A DNA stretch of 10,044 nt from Rhodobacteraceae bacterium UBA7436 (GCA_002478745.1 DLQI01000103.1:1-10044), one strand, 5' to 3'; positions 1 to 7,034 are shown, counted from the first letter of the stretch. Translations and numbers: made by a program. The notes: generated by a model from the letters alone, not told the origin.

Positions 1-728
1 CATGACGTTTCCTTTTGCATCTGGCGGTAATGGTAGTGGCCCTTCGCAGAGAAGCCCAGCGATTTATACAATCCGTTCGCAGCAATATTGGCAGTCGTAC
101 ATAAAACCGCCAATTCTTGCACACCTTGTTCAGCCGCCCAAAATGCAGCTTGGCGCATCATCCAAACACCAACACCCTGCCTGCGTTGGTGTTCCAAAAT
201 CTCAACAGCATGAACCATGCAAACACCGTCACTGATTGCAGCAAACGCTGCACCAGCAGGCTGTTCATTCCAACGTGACAAAATTCCTGTTTTATTGACG
301 GCACGTGCCATCACATCCAGCCGCGCAGGGCCTATCCCACCTTTGGCCCATATCTCCGCCATCACCGCCAACGGTTCCCAAACACAAAACGTTGTCACAC
401 GAGGGATCTCAATCCCCGTAAGCGCATCAACCGATATTGAGTACATAACAACCGGATCAACAATCTCATAACCATGAGATTCTAGCAACTGATCCAAGGT
501 CTCATCGCCGTCACGGATCATGAACAATGGCGTCTGGCCTATATTCTGCATAGCGACCTCAGCCGCACGAATGTCCGTCTTTTGCACAGGACCCTCAGCA
601 GTGGCGGCCGAAACACGTTTGCCGCCCCCCTGCCCATCGCGCAACGTCCATGGTCCCAGCCGCTTTATCGCAGCGGCGGGCCAAGTACCATCACAGATAT
701 CATAAAGCTGTTGTGCAGTGGCACTCAT
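1..728 (-). CDS. GNAT family N-acetyltransferase, cut at its 3' end by the window edge
   Basis: Translating the minus strand from ATG at 728 gives 242 uninterrupted codons to the window edge. The last two bases read TG, so a TGA stop may lie just outside. The C-terminal half carries the GNAT acetyl-CoA signature: a hydrophobic strand and the pyrophosphate loop QRRQGVG at residues 181-187, then NIAANGLYKSLGF at residues 214-226, the usual Asn and Tyr motif near the end of the fold. The N-terminal part (to about residue 110) is less recognisable but has the WPAAAIKRLGPWTLRDG pattern I associate with stand-alone GNATs of alphaproteobacteria. The family moves an acetyl group from acetyl-CoA to an amine; the substrate here cannot be told. 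The start overlaps the stop of the CinA-like gene by four bases (ATGA), so the two are probably co-transcribed and translationally coupled. No signal peptide, so cytoplasmic. Confidence 0.85.
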   Translation of the reverse strand, partial: MSATAQQLYDICDGTWPAAAIKRLGPWTLRDGQGGGKRVSAATAEGPVQKTDIRAAEVAMQNIGQTPLFMIRDGDETLDQLLESHGYEIVDPVVMYSISVDALTGIEIPRVTTFCVWEPLAVMAEIWAKGGIGPARLDVMARAVNKTGILSRWNEQPAGAAFAAISDGVCMVHAVEILEHQRRQGVGVWMMRQAAFWAAEQGVQELAVLCTTANIAANGLYKSLGFSAKGHYHYRQMQKETS

Positions 729-1447
729 TCGGGAAACACGATGGCAAGCTTTGAGCGCGCCGCATCAACCTCAGCGCTGTCAGCACCACGTATCACTATG
801 TTCGATCCAAACTTACCGTCTTTCTGGAAAGGGTAGCTGCCGATACCGAGCGCAGGGAATTCCTCAGCCAAATCGCCCAGTGGCCCCGCTATATCACCTT
901 CACCACGGTTGATCGTGTATGTGCTGCTCAATAGTGGCGCGCCCCCCGTTAGGGTTGGCAATATCGTTGCCACCATCGCCTGAAACACCGCAGGGACACC
1001 TGCCATCACGTGAACGTTTTTCATAGTGAAGCCCGGTGCAATCGAAACGGGATTGTCGATCAAAGTCGCCCCATCCGGAATGCGGGCCATTCGCAACCGC
1101 GCCTCATTCAGTTCAGTACCTTTGCTGTCGTAATGGGCCTGCAACAACGCACGCGCGTCATCGCGTACATCGATCTTCACACCGAATGCCGCTGCGATGC
1201 AATCCGCCGTGATATCGTCATGCGTAGGGCCAATCCCACCAGAAGTCACAACCGTATCATAGGCCGCAGACAGTGCTTTTACCGCTGTAACGATGGCATC
1301 GGCGTCATCGCTGACCACCCGCACTTCACGCAGGTCTATCCCAGCAGCCGTTAACTCACCCGAAAGGTGATACATATTTGCGTCTCGTGTTCGACCCGAA
1401 AGGATTTCATCACCTATAACAAGCATCGCAGCAGTTGGGTTGGGCAT
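725..1447 (-). CDS. CinA/MoaB-fold molybdopterin-binding-like protein (COG1058), stand-alone
   Basis: A 240-residue protein with the molybdopterin-binding (MoaB/MogA) fold of the CinA N-terminus. Visible motifs are GDEILSGRTRDAN at residues 12-24, TSGGIGPTHDDIT at 68-80, IPDGATLIDNPVSIAPGF at 123-140 and VHVMAGVP at 145-152; all are hallmarks of the family. The C-terminal PncC nicotinamide-nucleotide amidohydrolase domain of full-length CinA (about 400 residues) is absent, so a competence or NMN-deamidase role should not be assumed. Related stand-alone domains are annotated as molybdopterin-binding or nucleotide-pyrophosphatase-like, and the true reaction is uncertain. The start is supported by AAGGAGG at 1453-1459, five bases before ATG, and by a sigma70-like promoter upstream. 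The gene heads a two-gene unit with the overlapping GNAT gene and is divergent from sfsA. Confidence 0.9.
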   Translation of the reverse strand: MPNPTAAMLVIGDEILSGRTRDANMYHLSGELTAAGIDLREVRVVSDDADAIVTAVKALSAAYDTVVTSGGIGPTHDDITADCIAAAFGVKIDVRDDARALLQAHYDSKGTELNEARLRMARIPDGATLIDNPVSIAPGFTMKNVHVMAGVPAVFQAMVATILPTLTGGAPLLSSTYTINRGEGDIAGPLGDLAEEFPALGIGSYPFQKDGKFGSNIVIRGADSAEVDAARSKLAIVFPE

Positions 1448-1457
1448 ATCAGCCTCC

Positions 1458-1484
1458 TTGAGGGTCCATTAAGACAAGTATAGT
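1458..1484 (+). promoter_or_regulatory. Candidate promoter for sfsA, overlapping the divergent one
   Basis: TATAGT at 1479-1484 is a good -10 element. The best -35 is TTGAGG at 1458-1463, leaving a short 15-base spacer, so the -35 is weak. The start site would fall near 1491, only about three bases before the sfsA ATG, and no Shine-Dalgarno sequence is visible. If correct, the sfsA message is leaderless or nearly so. The -35 overlaps the ribosome-binding site of the divergent gene. Confidence 0.35.
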
Positions 1485-1505
1485 CCTGCATACATGCGCT
1501 TTCAA
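1477..1505 (-). promoter_or_regulatory. Sigma70-like promoter for the CinA-like/GNAT unit
   Basis: On the minus strand TTGAAA (1505-1500) is followed after 17 bases by TATACT (1482-1477), a close match to the bacterial housekeeping consensus. Transcription would begin near 1470 and give a leader of roughly 23 bases that includes the AAGGAGG ribosome-binding site. The -35 element lies inside the first codons of sfsA. The -10 element overlaps the candidate sfsA -10 (TATAGT, 1479-1484) on the other strand. Confidence 0.6.
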
Positions 1506-2198
1506 ACTGATCTTATCCCCGCCCGCCTAATTCGTCGCTACAAGCGCTTCCTTGCGGATTGCATTTTGGAAGATGGGCGCGAAATAACAGCCCATTGCGC
1601 CAACCCCGGTTCGATGATGGGATTGGCAGATGAGGGCATGAAAGTATGGCTAGAGCCCAATGATGACCCAAAGCGAAAGCTGAATTTTGGCTGGCGTTTA
1701 ATCGAACATGAGAATGGGCATTTTACAGGCGTCGACACCTCATTCCCTAACCGCGCCCTACGCGAAACGCTTGAACAACGACAAATTGCCGAACTTGCGG
1801 ACTATGAAACCGTACGCCCAGAGGTGAAATACGGTGAAAACTCACGCATAGATTTTCTTCTGACCCAAGATGGATTGCCAGATTGCTATGTCGAAGTGAA
1901 ATCAGTCACCCTGAGCCGCATTTCAGGGCAGGCAGAGTTTCCAGATAGCGTCACCAAGCGAGGCGCAAAACACTTGCTAGAACTGTCAAATATGGTGGCG
2001 CAAGGACATCGTGCTGTGATGCTTTATTTGGTTCAACGCACAGACTGTACCTCGTTCACTTTGGCATCTGACATCGATCCCGATTACCACGCAGCCTATC
2101 TAGCAGCGCGCGACGCAGGGGTTGAAACCCTATGCATTGGTACAAAAATAACCCCTCAGGAAATCCTGATCGACGCACCAATCACAATCAAGATATAG
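1494..2198 (+). CDS. sfsA: SfsA, DNA/RNA nuclease (sugar fermentation stimulation protein)
   Basis: A 234-residue protein of the normal SfsA length. An N-terminal OB-like part contains CANPGSM at residues 35-41. A PD-(D/E)XK nuclease-like core follows, with RIDFLL at 118-123 (Asp120) and YVEVKSVT at 132-139 (Glu134 and Lys136 in the E-x-K position). The family signature FPDSVTKRGAKHLLEL lies at 149-164. SfsA was named for an effect on maltose metabolism in E. coli and was described as a DNA-binding protein; later work points to nuclease activity, but its cellular role is unsettled. The start is the first ATG of the frame, and no ribosome-binding site is visible. It is divergent from the CinA-like gene, and map follows on the same strand after a gap of about 68 bases, so the two may share a transcript. 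Confidence 0.95.
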   Translation: MRFQTDLIPARLIRRYKRFLADCILEDGREITAHCANPGSMMGLADEGMKVWLEPNDDPKRKLNFGWRLIEHENGHFTGVDTSFPNRALRETLEQRQIAELADYETVRPEVKYGENSRIDFLLTQDGLPDCYVEVKSVTLSRISGQAEFPDSVTKRGAKHLLELSNMVAQGHRAVMLYLVQRTDCTSFTLASDIDPDYHAAYLAARDAGVETLCIGTKITPQEILIDAPITIKI

Positions 2199-2254
2199 CC
2201 CTCTGGTCACCGCCCCTTGCACGGGGTAAATACGGTTAAAACCAATCCAATTAT

Positions 2255-2269
2255 GGAGTGTTACCTTTG
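2255..2269 (+). promoter_or_regulatory. Ribosome-binding site and TTG start that set the map N-terminus
   Basis: GGAG (2255-2258) is followed by eight bases and TTG (2267-2269). The alternative in-frame GTG at 2258 overlaps the GGAG itself and has no Shine-Dalgarno sequence of its own. No in-frame ATG occurs until well inside conserved sequence. Confidence 0.65.
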
Positions 2270-3076
2270 AACAGCACTGACCGCGGCCGGCAAACCAAAG
2301 ACGGCATTCGCATTTATGATCCTTCTGACTCTGCGGGCATGATGGCCGCAGGCGCATTGGCATCCAAAATTTTGGACGACATTGCGGAACATGTTTTCCC
2401 CGGCCAAACCACTGCGGCGATTGATAAGTTGATCAACGATATGGTTGACGCTGCAGGCGCGAAGTCTGCAACAATTGGGTATCGTGGCTATCAGCACGCG
2501 TCCTGTATTTCGGTTAACCACGTGGTTTGCCACGGCATTCCAGGTGACAAAAAACTCAAGGACGGCGACATCGTAAATATCGACGTAACTGTCATTGTCG
2601 ACGGTTGGTTCGGCGATACGTCACGGATGTATGTGGCTGGGAAACTTTCCCGCAAGGCAGAACGCCTGATCCAAATCACGCACGACTCCCTTATGCTAGG
2701 GATCGAAGCGGTTAAACCGGGGAATACCTTTGGTGACATCGGTCACGCCATTCAGTCCTATGTGGAAAGCCATCGTATGTCTGTTGTGCGCGACTTTTGT
2801 GGCCACGGCTTAGGGCGGGTTTTTCACGCTCCACCAAACGTTGTTCATTACGGCAAACCGGGGACCGGCCCAACACTTGAACCAGGTATGTTTTTTACGA
2901 TTGAACCGATGGTGAACCTTGGCCGTCCTGAAACTAAGACACTGGCCGATGACTGGACCGCTGTCACACGCGACAAATCTTTGTCCGCCCAATTTGAGCA
3001 TTCAATCGGTGTGACCGAAGATGGGTTCGAAATCTTCACGCTGTCAGCAGCGGGCAAGTACCACCCAACTTACTAA
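2267..3076 (+). CDS. map: Type I methionine aminopeptidase, probable TTG start
   Basis: Removes the initiator methionine from new proteins in the cytoplasm. The frame is open from GTG at 2258, but GGAG at 2255-2258 sits eight bases before TTG at 2267, and a start there gives the short N-terminus expected before the conserved TKDGIRIY segment. I therefore choose TTG (269 residues). Numbered from that start, all five metal ligands are present: Asp106 (VNIDV), Asp117 (FGDTSRMY), His180 (CGHGLGR), Glu213 (FTIEPM) and Glu244 (FEHS). The substrate-side His89 (CHGIP) is also there. The 11-residue spacing between the two aspartates matches E. coli Map. The gene lies behind sfsA and converges with rsmD, whose stop is only 11 bases away. 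No clear terminator is visible in that gap. Confidence 0.93.
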   Translation: MNSTDRGRQTKDGIRIYDPSDSAGMMAAGALASKILDDIAEHVFPGQTTAAIDKLINDMVDAAGAKSATIGYRGYQHASCISVNHVVCHGIPGDKKLKDGDIVNIDVTVIVDGWFGDTSRMYVAGKLSRKAERLIQITHDSLMLGIEAVKPGNTFGDIGHAIQSYVESHRMSVVRDFCGHGLGRVFHAPPNVVHYGKPGTGPTLEPGMFFTIEPMVNLGRPETKTLADDWTAVTRDKSLSAQFEHSIGVTEDGFEIFTLSAAGKYHPTY

Positions 3077-3087
3077 AAAATCAGGCG

Positions 3088-3645
3088 TTACCCACCAGTG
3101 TACTCTAACAAGGTCACGTGGGTATCGCCGTATTTGCGTTGGTCTTCCATCTCAAAACCAATGGGCGGCATCATCGGTGCTGCCTCTTCCCAAACGATCA
3201 TAGCGCCTTGCGCCAACCACCCGCCAGCGGCAGCTGACCTCAGTGCCTTTTGGCCCATATCGCGACCATAGGGCGGATCGAGGAACACCAAATCGAACGG
3301 CGTTTCAGACCATGCTGGCAGCTTCGTCGCGTCTTGTTTGAATACACGTGTTTCATCAGTGGCACGTAACTTCGCGATATTTTCAGCAATCAACTTTTGC
3401 CCGACACGACCGTTTTCCACTAATAAGGCGTAATCCGAGCCACGCGACAACGCCTCGAAGGCAAGTGCACCCGTTCCCGCAAACAGGTCTAACACGCGGG
3501 CACTAGCGATCACGCCATGATGATTAAGCATGGAAAACAAACTTTCACGCACTCGATCAGATGTCGGACGCAGCTGCGCACCCGCATCGCCCTTGCCCAC
3601 AGCCGCCAACGCAGTACTGCGCCATTTTCCTGCAATTATTCTCAT
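3088..3645 (-). CDS. rsmD: 16S rRNA (guanine-966 N2)-methyltransferase RsmD
   Basis: Methylates N2 of G966 in 16S rRNA using S-adenosylmethionine during 30S assembly. The 185-residue length is normal. It begins with the family's MRIIAGKWR. The RNA-binding and cofactor segment RPTSDRVRESLF is at residues 26-37. SAM motif I, DLFAGTG, is at 53-59, and the catalytic (D/N)PPY motif reads LDPPYG at 122-127. The C-terminal YGDTHVTLLEY at 172-182 is also typical. The ATG overlaps the stop of the oxidoreductase gene by four bases (ATGA) and there is no strong ribosome-binding site of its own, so translation is probably coupled. It converges with map. Confidence 0.95.
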   Translation of the reverse strand: MRIIAGKWRSTALAAVGKGDAGAQLRPTSDRVRESLFSMLNHHGVIASARVLDLFAGTGALAFEALSRGSDYALLVENGRVGQKLIAENIAKLRATDETRVFKQDATKLPAWSETPFDLVFLDPPYGRDMGQKALRSAAAGGWLAQGAMIVWEEAAPMMPPIGFEMEDQRKYGDTHVTLLEYTGG

Positions 3646-4847
3646 GCTTTGAGTAGCGCCTTCATATCCGTCTCTGGATCAGCGATCACATTAGGCGATG
3701 GTGATTTACCTGCCTCGATCAGACGCTTGCCAATCATATACCCGCGTGGGTCATTTGCAGCATCAACCGCCAGAAGGGTCGCGCCTGCGTAATACCAAAA
3801 TGAAACAGCATCACCCGTGCGGCGCGTGACAACACGGTCATAGCCCGTGTTCAGGCCCGCAATTTGCAATTTCACGTCATATTGATCCGACCAAAACCAC
3901 GGTTTAGCAACATAGTCCTTTGCAGCGCCCATGATATTTTCTGCAACCACTTCGGCCTGATCAATCGCGTTTGGTACGCTTTCAAGACGAATACGTGTCT
4001 CGCGATAAGGAAAAGACGCACAATCACCCGCGGCCCAAATATGCGGATCAGAAGTGCGCCCGTGCGCATCCACTTTGATCCCGTTTTCGATGATCAGCTC
4101 AGCAGCAATGGCGAGGCCAGAAGCCGGAGCAATACCAACGCCAACAATCACGAAATCGACGTCTAATTCAGTGCCATCGGTCAAACGCGCACCTTCAACC
4201 GCATCTTCGCCAAGAAGACGATCAAGTCCAATACCTTCGCGCAGATCAACACCATGACTGCTGTGCAGTTTGCGGAAATAGTCGCTGGTTTCTGGGGCCG
4301 CAACGCGTTGCAAAATGCGTTCAGCCATCTCCACAAGCGTAACCTGTAAGCCAAGCTTGGAGGCAACAGATGCCGCCTCTAGTCCTATATATCCACCACC
4401 AACAATTAGTACTTTGGCACCTTCAACGAACTGTGCAGCCATCGCATCCACATCCGCCAAATCACGCACGACAAAAACACCATCCAGCGCTCCGCCAATA
4501 CTGGCAGGCAGATGGTTTGGAGTCGAACCGGTGGTCAGAACCAAGTCATCATAGTTCAGTGTCTCATCACCAATCACGACGGTTTGTTCACTAGCATTGA
4601 TCGCGTCCACACGTGTGGACATCCGCAGCTCAATGTTATTCTCAGAATAAAACGTTTCGGGTCGCAGGAACATACGCTCAAGTGCCATGTCACCCAACAG
4701 GTACGCCTTTGATAAAGGGGGCCGCTGATATGGCGGAACAGGTTCTTCGCCAATCAAAGTGATTTGACCTTCGAACCCAGAATTACGTAATTTTGCGACA
4801 CAAGACGAACCCGCCTGTCCTGCGCCCACTACAACTACATGTCCCAT
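3642..4847 (-). CDS. FAD/NAD(P)H-dependent oxidoreductase, ferredoxin-reductase-like
   Basis: A 401-residue flavoprotein of the putidaredoxin/rhodocoxin reductase type, which passes electrons from NAD(P)H through FAD to a small iron-sulphur protein. The FAD Rossmann motif VGAGQAGSS is at residues 7-15. PPYQRPPLSKAYL at 38-50 is the characteristic isoalloxazine-side segment. The second Rossmann motif VGGGYIGLE is at 149-157, with Glu173 at the end of the next strand, which favours NADH over NADPH. The second FAD motif AAGDC is at 272-276. The C-terminal reductase domain starts near WFWSDQY (317-323). There is no CxxxxC redox disulphide, so it is not a glutathione or lipoamide reductase. No ferredoxin or P450 partner lies in the window, so its acceptor is unknown. 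AAGGGAG at 4855-4861 precedes the ATG. It overlaps rsmD downstream and is divergent from the peroxiredoxin. Confidence 0.9.
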   Translation of the reverse strand: MGHVVVVGAGQAGSSCVAKLRNSGFEGQITLIGEEPVPPYQRPPLSKAYLLGDMALERMFLRPETFYSENNIELRMSTRVDAINASEQTVVIGDETLNYDDLVLTTGSTPNHLPASIGGALDGVFVVRDLADVDAMAAQFVEGAKVLIVGGGYIGLEAASVASKLGLQVTLVEMAERILQRVAAPETSDYFRKLHSSHGVDLREGIGLDRLLGEDAVEGARLTDGTELDVDFVIVGVGIAPASGLAIAAELIIENGIKVDAHGRTSDPHIWAAGDCASFPYRETRIRLESVPNAIDQAEVVAENIMGAAKDYVAKPWFWSDQYDVKLQIAGLNTGYDRVVTRRTGDAVSFWYYAGATLLAVDAANDPRGYMIGKRLIEAGKSPSPNVIADPETDMKALLKA

Positions 4848-4892
4848 TCCAACACTCCCTTGGCGATTTCACTGGTCACACCTACCACGAAA

Positions 4893-4920
4893 CCTATATC
4901 CAGAATTCACACAGACGCAA
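4893..4920 (-). promoter_or_regulatory. Candidate promoter for the oxidoreductase-rsmD unit
   Basis: On the minus strand TTGCGT (4920-4915) and TATAGG (4898-4893) are separated by 16 bases and would place the start site near 4886, about 40 bases before the ATG. The match to consensus is moderate. The divergent region 4848-4941 must also hold the peroxiredoxin promoter; TATATC at 4895-4900 is a possible -10 for it, but I see no good -35. Confidence 0.35.
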
Positions 4921-4941
4921 TTCCCTAGAGAGGTTCTACCA

Positions 4942-5430
4942 ATGGCGATCAAGCAAGGCGATACACTTCCAGACGCAACTTTTGTTGAAATGACTGCGGA
5001 TGGCCCAGCGCCGGTCCAACTGGCTGATAAAACAGCTGGACGTAAGATCGTCATTTTCGCAGTTCCCGGTGCGTTCACGCCAACGTGCCATTCGGCGCAC
5101 GTCCCCAGCTTTATCCGCACCAAAGACCAGTTCGATGCCAAAGGCGTGGACGAGATCATTTGTGTTTCAGTCAACGACCCATTCGTCATGAAATCTTGGG
5201 GCGAAGCAACTGGCGCATCCGATGCTGGCATCACAATGTTGGGTGATGCAGAGAGCCTCTTCACTACTGGCATCGGCATGGAATTCAGCGCACCACCTGC
5301 GGGTTTGCTTGCGCGTTCAAAGCGTTACGCTATGCTTGTCGACAACGGTGTTGTGACCTTGTTGCAAGCAGAAGAAAGCCCAGGCGTATGCGAAGTGTCC
5401 GCTGGTGAAGGTTTGCTAGCATCCATGTGA
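4942..5430 (+). CDS. Peroxiredoxin, Prx5-type
   Basis: A 162-residue thiol peroxidase that reduces hydrogen peroxide and organic hydroperoxides in the cytoplasm. The active site PGAFTPTCHSAH (residues 42-53) carries the peroxidatic Cys49 with the family Pro42 and Thr46. VSVNDPFVMKSW at 75-86 is the Prx5 signature, and Arg128 (SKRYAM) is the conserved active-site arginine. Cys150 in SPGVCEVS lies where the resolving cysteine sits in atypical two-Cys Prx5 proteins; Cys74 is a third cysteine. Reductant could be thioredoxin, glutaredoxin or glutathione; the sequence does not decide. GAGAGG at 4928-4933, eight bases upstream, supports the ATG. It is single-gene, divergent from the oxidoreductase, and ends before a strong intrinsic terminator. 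Confidence 0.95.
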   Translation: MAIKQGDTLPDATFVEMTADGPAPVQLADKTAGRKIVIFAVPGAFTPTCHSAHVPSFIRTKDQFDAKGVDEIICVSVNDPFVMKSWGEATGASDAGITMLGDAESLFTTGIGMEFSAPPAGLLARSKRYAMLVDNGVVTLLQAEESPGVCEVSAGEGLLASM

Positions 5431-5464
5431 TATTGGCCTTCGGGCTTTGAAACCAACTGACGCG

Positions 5465-5491
5465 AAAGGCTCCCAATTTGGGGGCCTTTTT
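5465..5491 (+). terminator. Intrinsic terminator after the peroxiredoxin gene
   Basis: The stem is aaaggctccc (5465-5474) against gggggccttt (5480-5489), ten pairs with one T-G wobble and a five-base AATTT loop, followed by a T run (5487-5491). It lies 35 bases after the peroxiredoxin stop. Because A bases also precede the stem, it can act on the convergent minus-strand transcript ending at 5498, with a shorter T run in that direction. Confidence 0.9.
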
Positions 5492-5497
5492 CAATGC

Positions 5498-5797
5498 TCA
5501 ATTTGAAGACATTGTCTCCATTTTGCGAGCCAGCTTTATATCTAGGTCACTCAGGCCATCGAAATCATGTGTAATCAGGGTCACGTGAACACGCGAATAA
5601 ACATTGGACCATTCAGGATGATGGTTCCACTTCTCAGCCCAAATTGCCACGCGGGTCATCCAGCCGAACGCATCAATGAAACTCTTAAATTTGAACTCTT
5701 TAACCAATGCATCCCGTTCGGAATGTAGAACCCAACCATTTTCCAATAGTGGTGCAAGCGATACATCACGTTCACCGAAAGGCAGCTTTTTCATCAT
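5498..5797 (-). CDS. Pterin-4a-carbinolamine dehydratase (4a-hydroxytetrahydrobiopterin dehydratase)
   Basis: A 99-residue protein of normal family length. It has the diagnostic EKWNHHPEW motif (residues 55-63) with His59, His60 and Pro61, then VYSRVHVTL (66-74), THD (76-78) and GLSDLDIKLA (81-90). The enzyme dehydrates 4a-hydroxytetrahydropterins made by aromatic amino-acid hydroxylases. No phenylalanine hydroxylase is in the window, and homologues in organisms without one have been linked to other pterin or molybdenum-cofactor roles, so the in vivo substrate is open. Two ATGs occur in tandem (5797 and 5794); the first forms an ATGA overlap with the stop of the FemAB-like gene, and GAGGAA upstream can serve either. 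It is last in the four-gene unit, facing the terminator at 5465-5491. Confidence 0.95.
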   Translation of the reverse strand: MMKKLPFGERDVSLAPLLENGWVLHSERDALVKEFKFKSFIDAFGWMTRVAIWAEKWNHHPEWSNVYSRVHVTLITHDFDGLSDLDIKLARKMETMSSN

Positions 5798-6981
5798 TCT
5801 TGTTCCTCAACCTCAGCACGCTTAAAGGGGCCGTATTGAGTTAAGATCTCAATATCTTCCTCAACGGCTTCGCGCTCTGCTTTTAGATAAGATCCAATCG
5901 CTTCGGAAAAGCCAGCATCCCGAACCCAGTGTAAACTGTGCGTTTGGGTCGGCAAATACCCGCGGGCCAATTTATGTTGACCTTGTGCACCTGCCTCAAC
6001 TCGCTTCAGACCAACGCCAATCGCAATGTCGATCGCCTGATAATAACACAGTTCAAAATGCAGGCAGGCATGGTGTTCAACACATCCCCAATAGCGGCCA
6101 TACAACGTTTCGCGGCCCACAAAATTCAATGCACCTGCGATCCACTCGCCATCTCGGCGCGCTAAGACCAACGCCATATCATCTCGTAAAGTCTCGTGCG
6201 CAATCTCAAAAAATTGACGGGTCAGATATGGCGTACCCCACTTGCGCGCACCAGTATCTTGGTAAAACTCCCAGAAAGCATCCCAGTGTTCAGGCTTTAT
6301 TTGGGTCCCCCGCAAGGTTACGATGTCGCCACCAAAACCTTGAGCCTGCGCCCGTTCTTTGCGGATGTTTTTACGCTTACGCGAACTCAAATCAGCTAAG
6401 AAACCGTCGAAGTCCTTATATTCATTGTTCAACCAATGAAATTGTTGGGTGGCCCGCGACATCAACCCCAGCTGCGCACCTAACTCAGCCTCAGCTTCAG
6501 TGCAAAAAGTGGCATGAACGCTGGACACTTGATTGTCCGCAGCCAATTGAATGGCACCTTGAACCAATACGGAAAAACCCGTTTCTGCAAAATCTGGATG
6601 TACCAAAAAACGACGACCCGTTGCCGGCGTATGCGGCACCGCGATTTGAAGCTTCGGGTAGTAGCGACCACCTGCTTGTTCATAAGCTTGGGCCCAATTG
6701 TGATCAAATATGTACTCACCCTGTGAATGCGATTTCACATAAAGTGGCGCGACAGCGATCACCTGTTCATCGACACGAGCGACCAAGTATTGCGGCTGCC
6801 AACCTGTGCCAGAACCAACAGATCCACTGTCTTCCAACGCACTTAAAAACCGGTAAGTTGTGAAGGGATCATTAGGGCGACCACCATCAGAAACCTCTGG
6901 GCAGGCACAGCTGTCCCAAACAAGCTGCCCAATTTCTGCAATCTTAGGAATGACGCTGATTTCAACTTGATGCTGGGTCAT
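5794..6981 (-). CDS. FemAB-like GNAT family protein (DUF482, COG3146)
   Basis: A 395-residue cytoplasmic protein of the DUF482/FemAB_like family, which has two GNAT-type folds like the FemX peptidyl transferases. Diagnostic segments are WDSCACPE (residues 22-29), FDHNWAQAYEQAGGRYYPKL (92-111), TGRRFLVHP (121-129), the basic SSRKRKNIRKER (199-210), and the block with YGRYWGC (294-300), HFELCYYQAID (308-318), EAGAQGQHKLARGYLP (329-344). The function of the family is not established; amide-bond transfer to an amino group is inferred from fold only. GGGGGAG upstream supports the ATG at 6981. A 53-base gap separates it from the GDPD gene on the same strand, and it overlaps the carbinolamine dehydratase gene by four bases. 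I see no convincing promoter in the gap, so read-through from the RidA gene is likely. Confidence 0.93.
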   Translation of the reverse strand: MTQHQVEISVIPKIAEIGQLVWDSCACPEVSDGGRPNDPFTTYRFLSALEDSGSVGSGTGWQPQYLVARVDEQVIAVAPLYVKSHSQGEYIFDHNWAQAYEQAGGRYYPKLQIAVPHTPATGRRFLVHPDFAETGFSVLVQGAIQLAADNQVSSVHATFCTEAEAELGAQLGLMSRATQQFHWLNNEYKDFDGFLADLSSRKRKNIRKERAQAQGFGGDIVTLRGTQIKPEHWDAFWEFYQDTGARKWGTPYLTRQFFEIAHETLRDDMALVLARRDGEWIAGALNFVGRETLYGRYWGCVEHHACLHFELCYYQAIDIAIGVGLKRVEAGAQGQHKLARGYLPTQTHSLHWVRDAGFSEAIGSYLKAEREAVEEDIEILTQYGPFKRAEVEEQE

Positions 6982-7034
6982 CGCGTGCTCCCCCGACCAT
7001 TACGCCTTATAAGTTGTGGCTGCCCACACATGTT

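Noticed and set aside
1010..1354. A 114-codon plus-strand frame inside the CinA-like gene.
   Set aside because: Antisense to a strongly supported gene, no motif and no ribosome-binding site.
2199..2257. CCCC-GGGG short hairpin and an A/T-rich stretch between sfsA and map as a terminator or promoter.
   Set aside because: Four-pair stem, no T run, and no -35/-10 pair with acceptable spacing.
5985..6863. A 292-codon open frame on the plus strand.
   Set aside because: It is wholly antisense to the FemAB-like gene, is rich in His, Pro, Gln and Cys without motifs, and has no recognisable domain.
7015..7028. Small hairpin TGTGG/CCACA with a four-base loop between the GDPD and FemAB-like genes.
   Set aside because: Five pairs and no T run on either side; too weak to call a terminator or operator.
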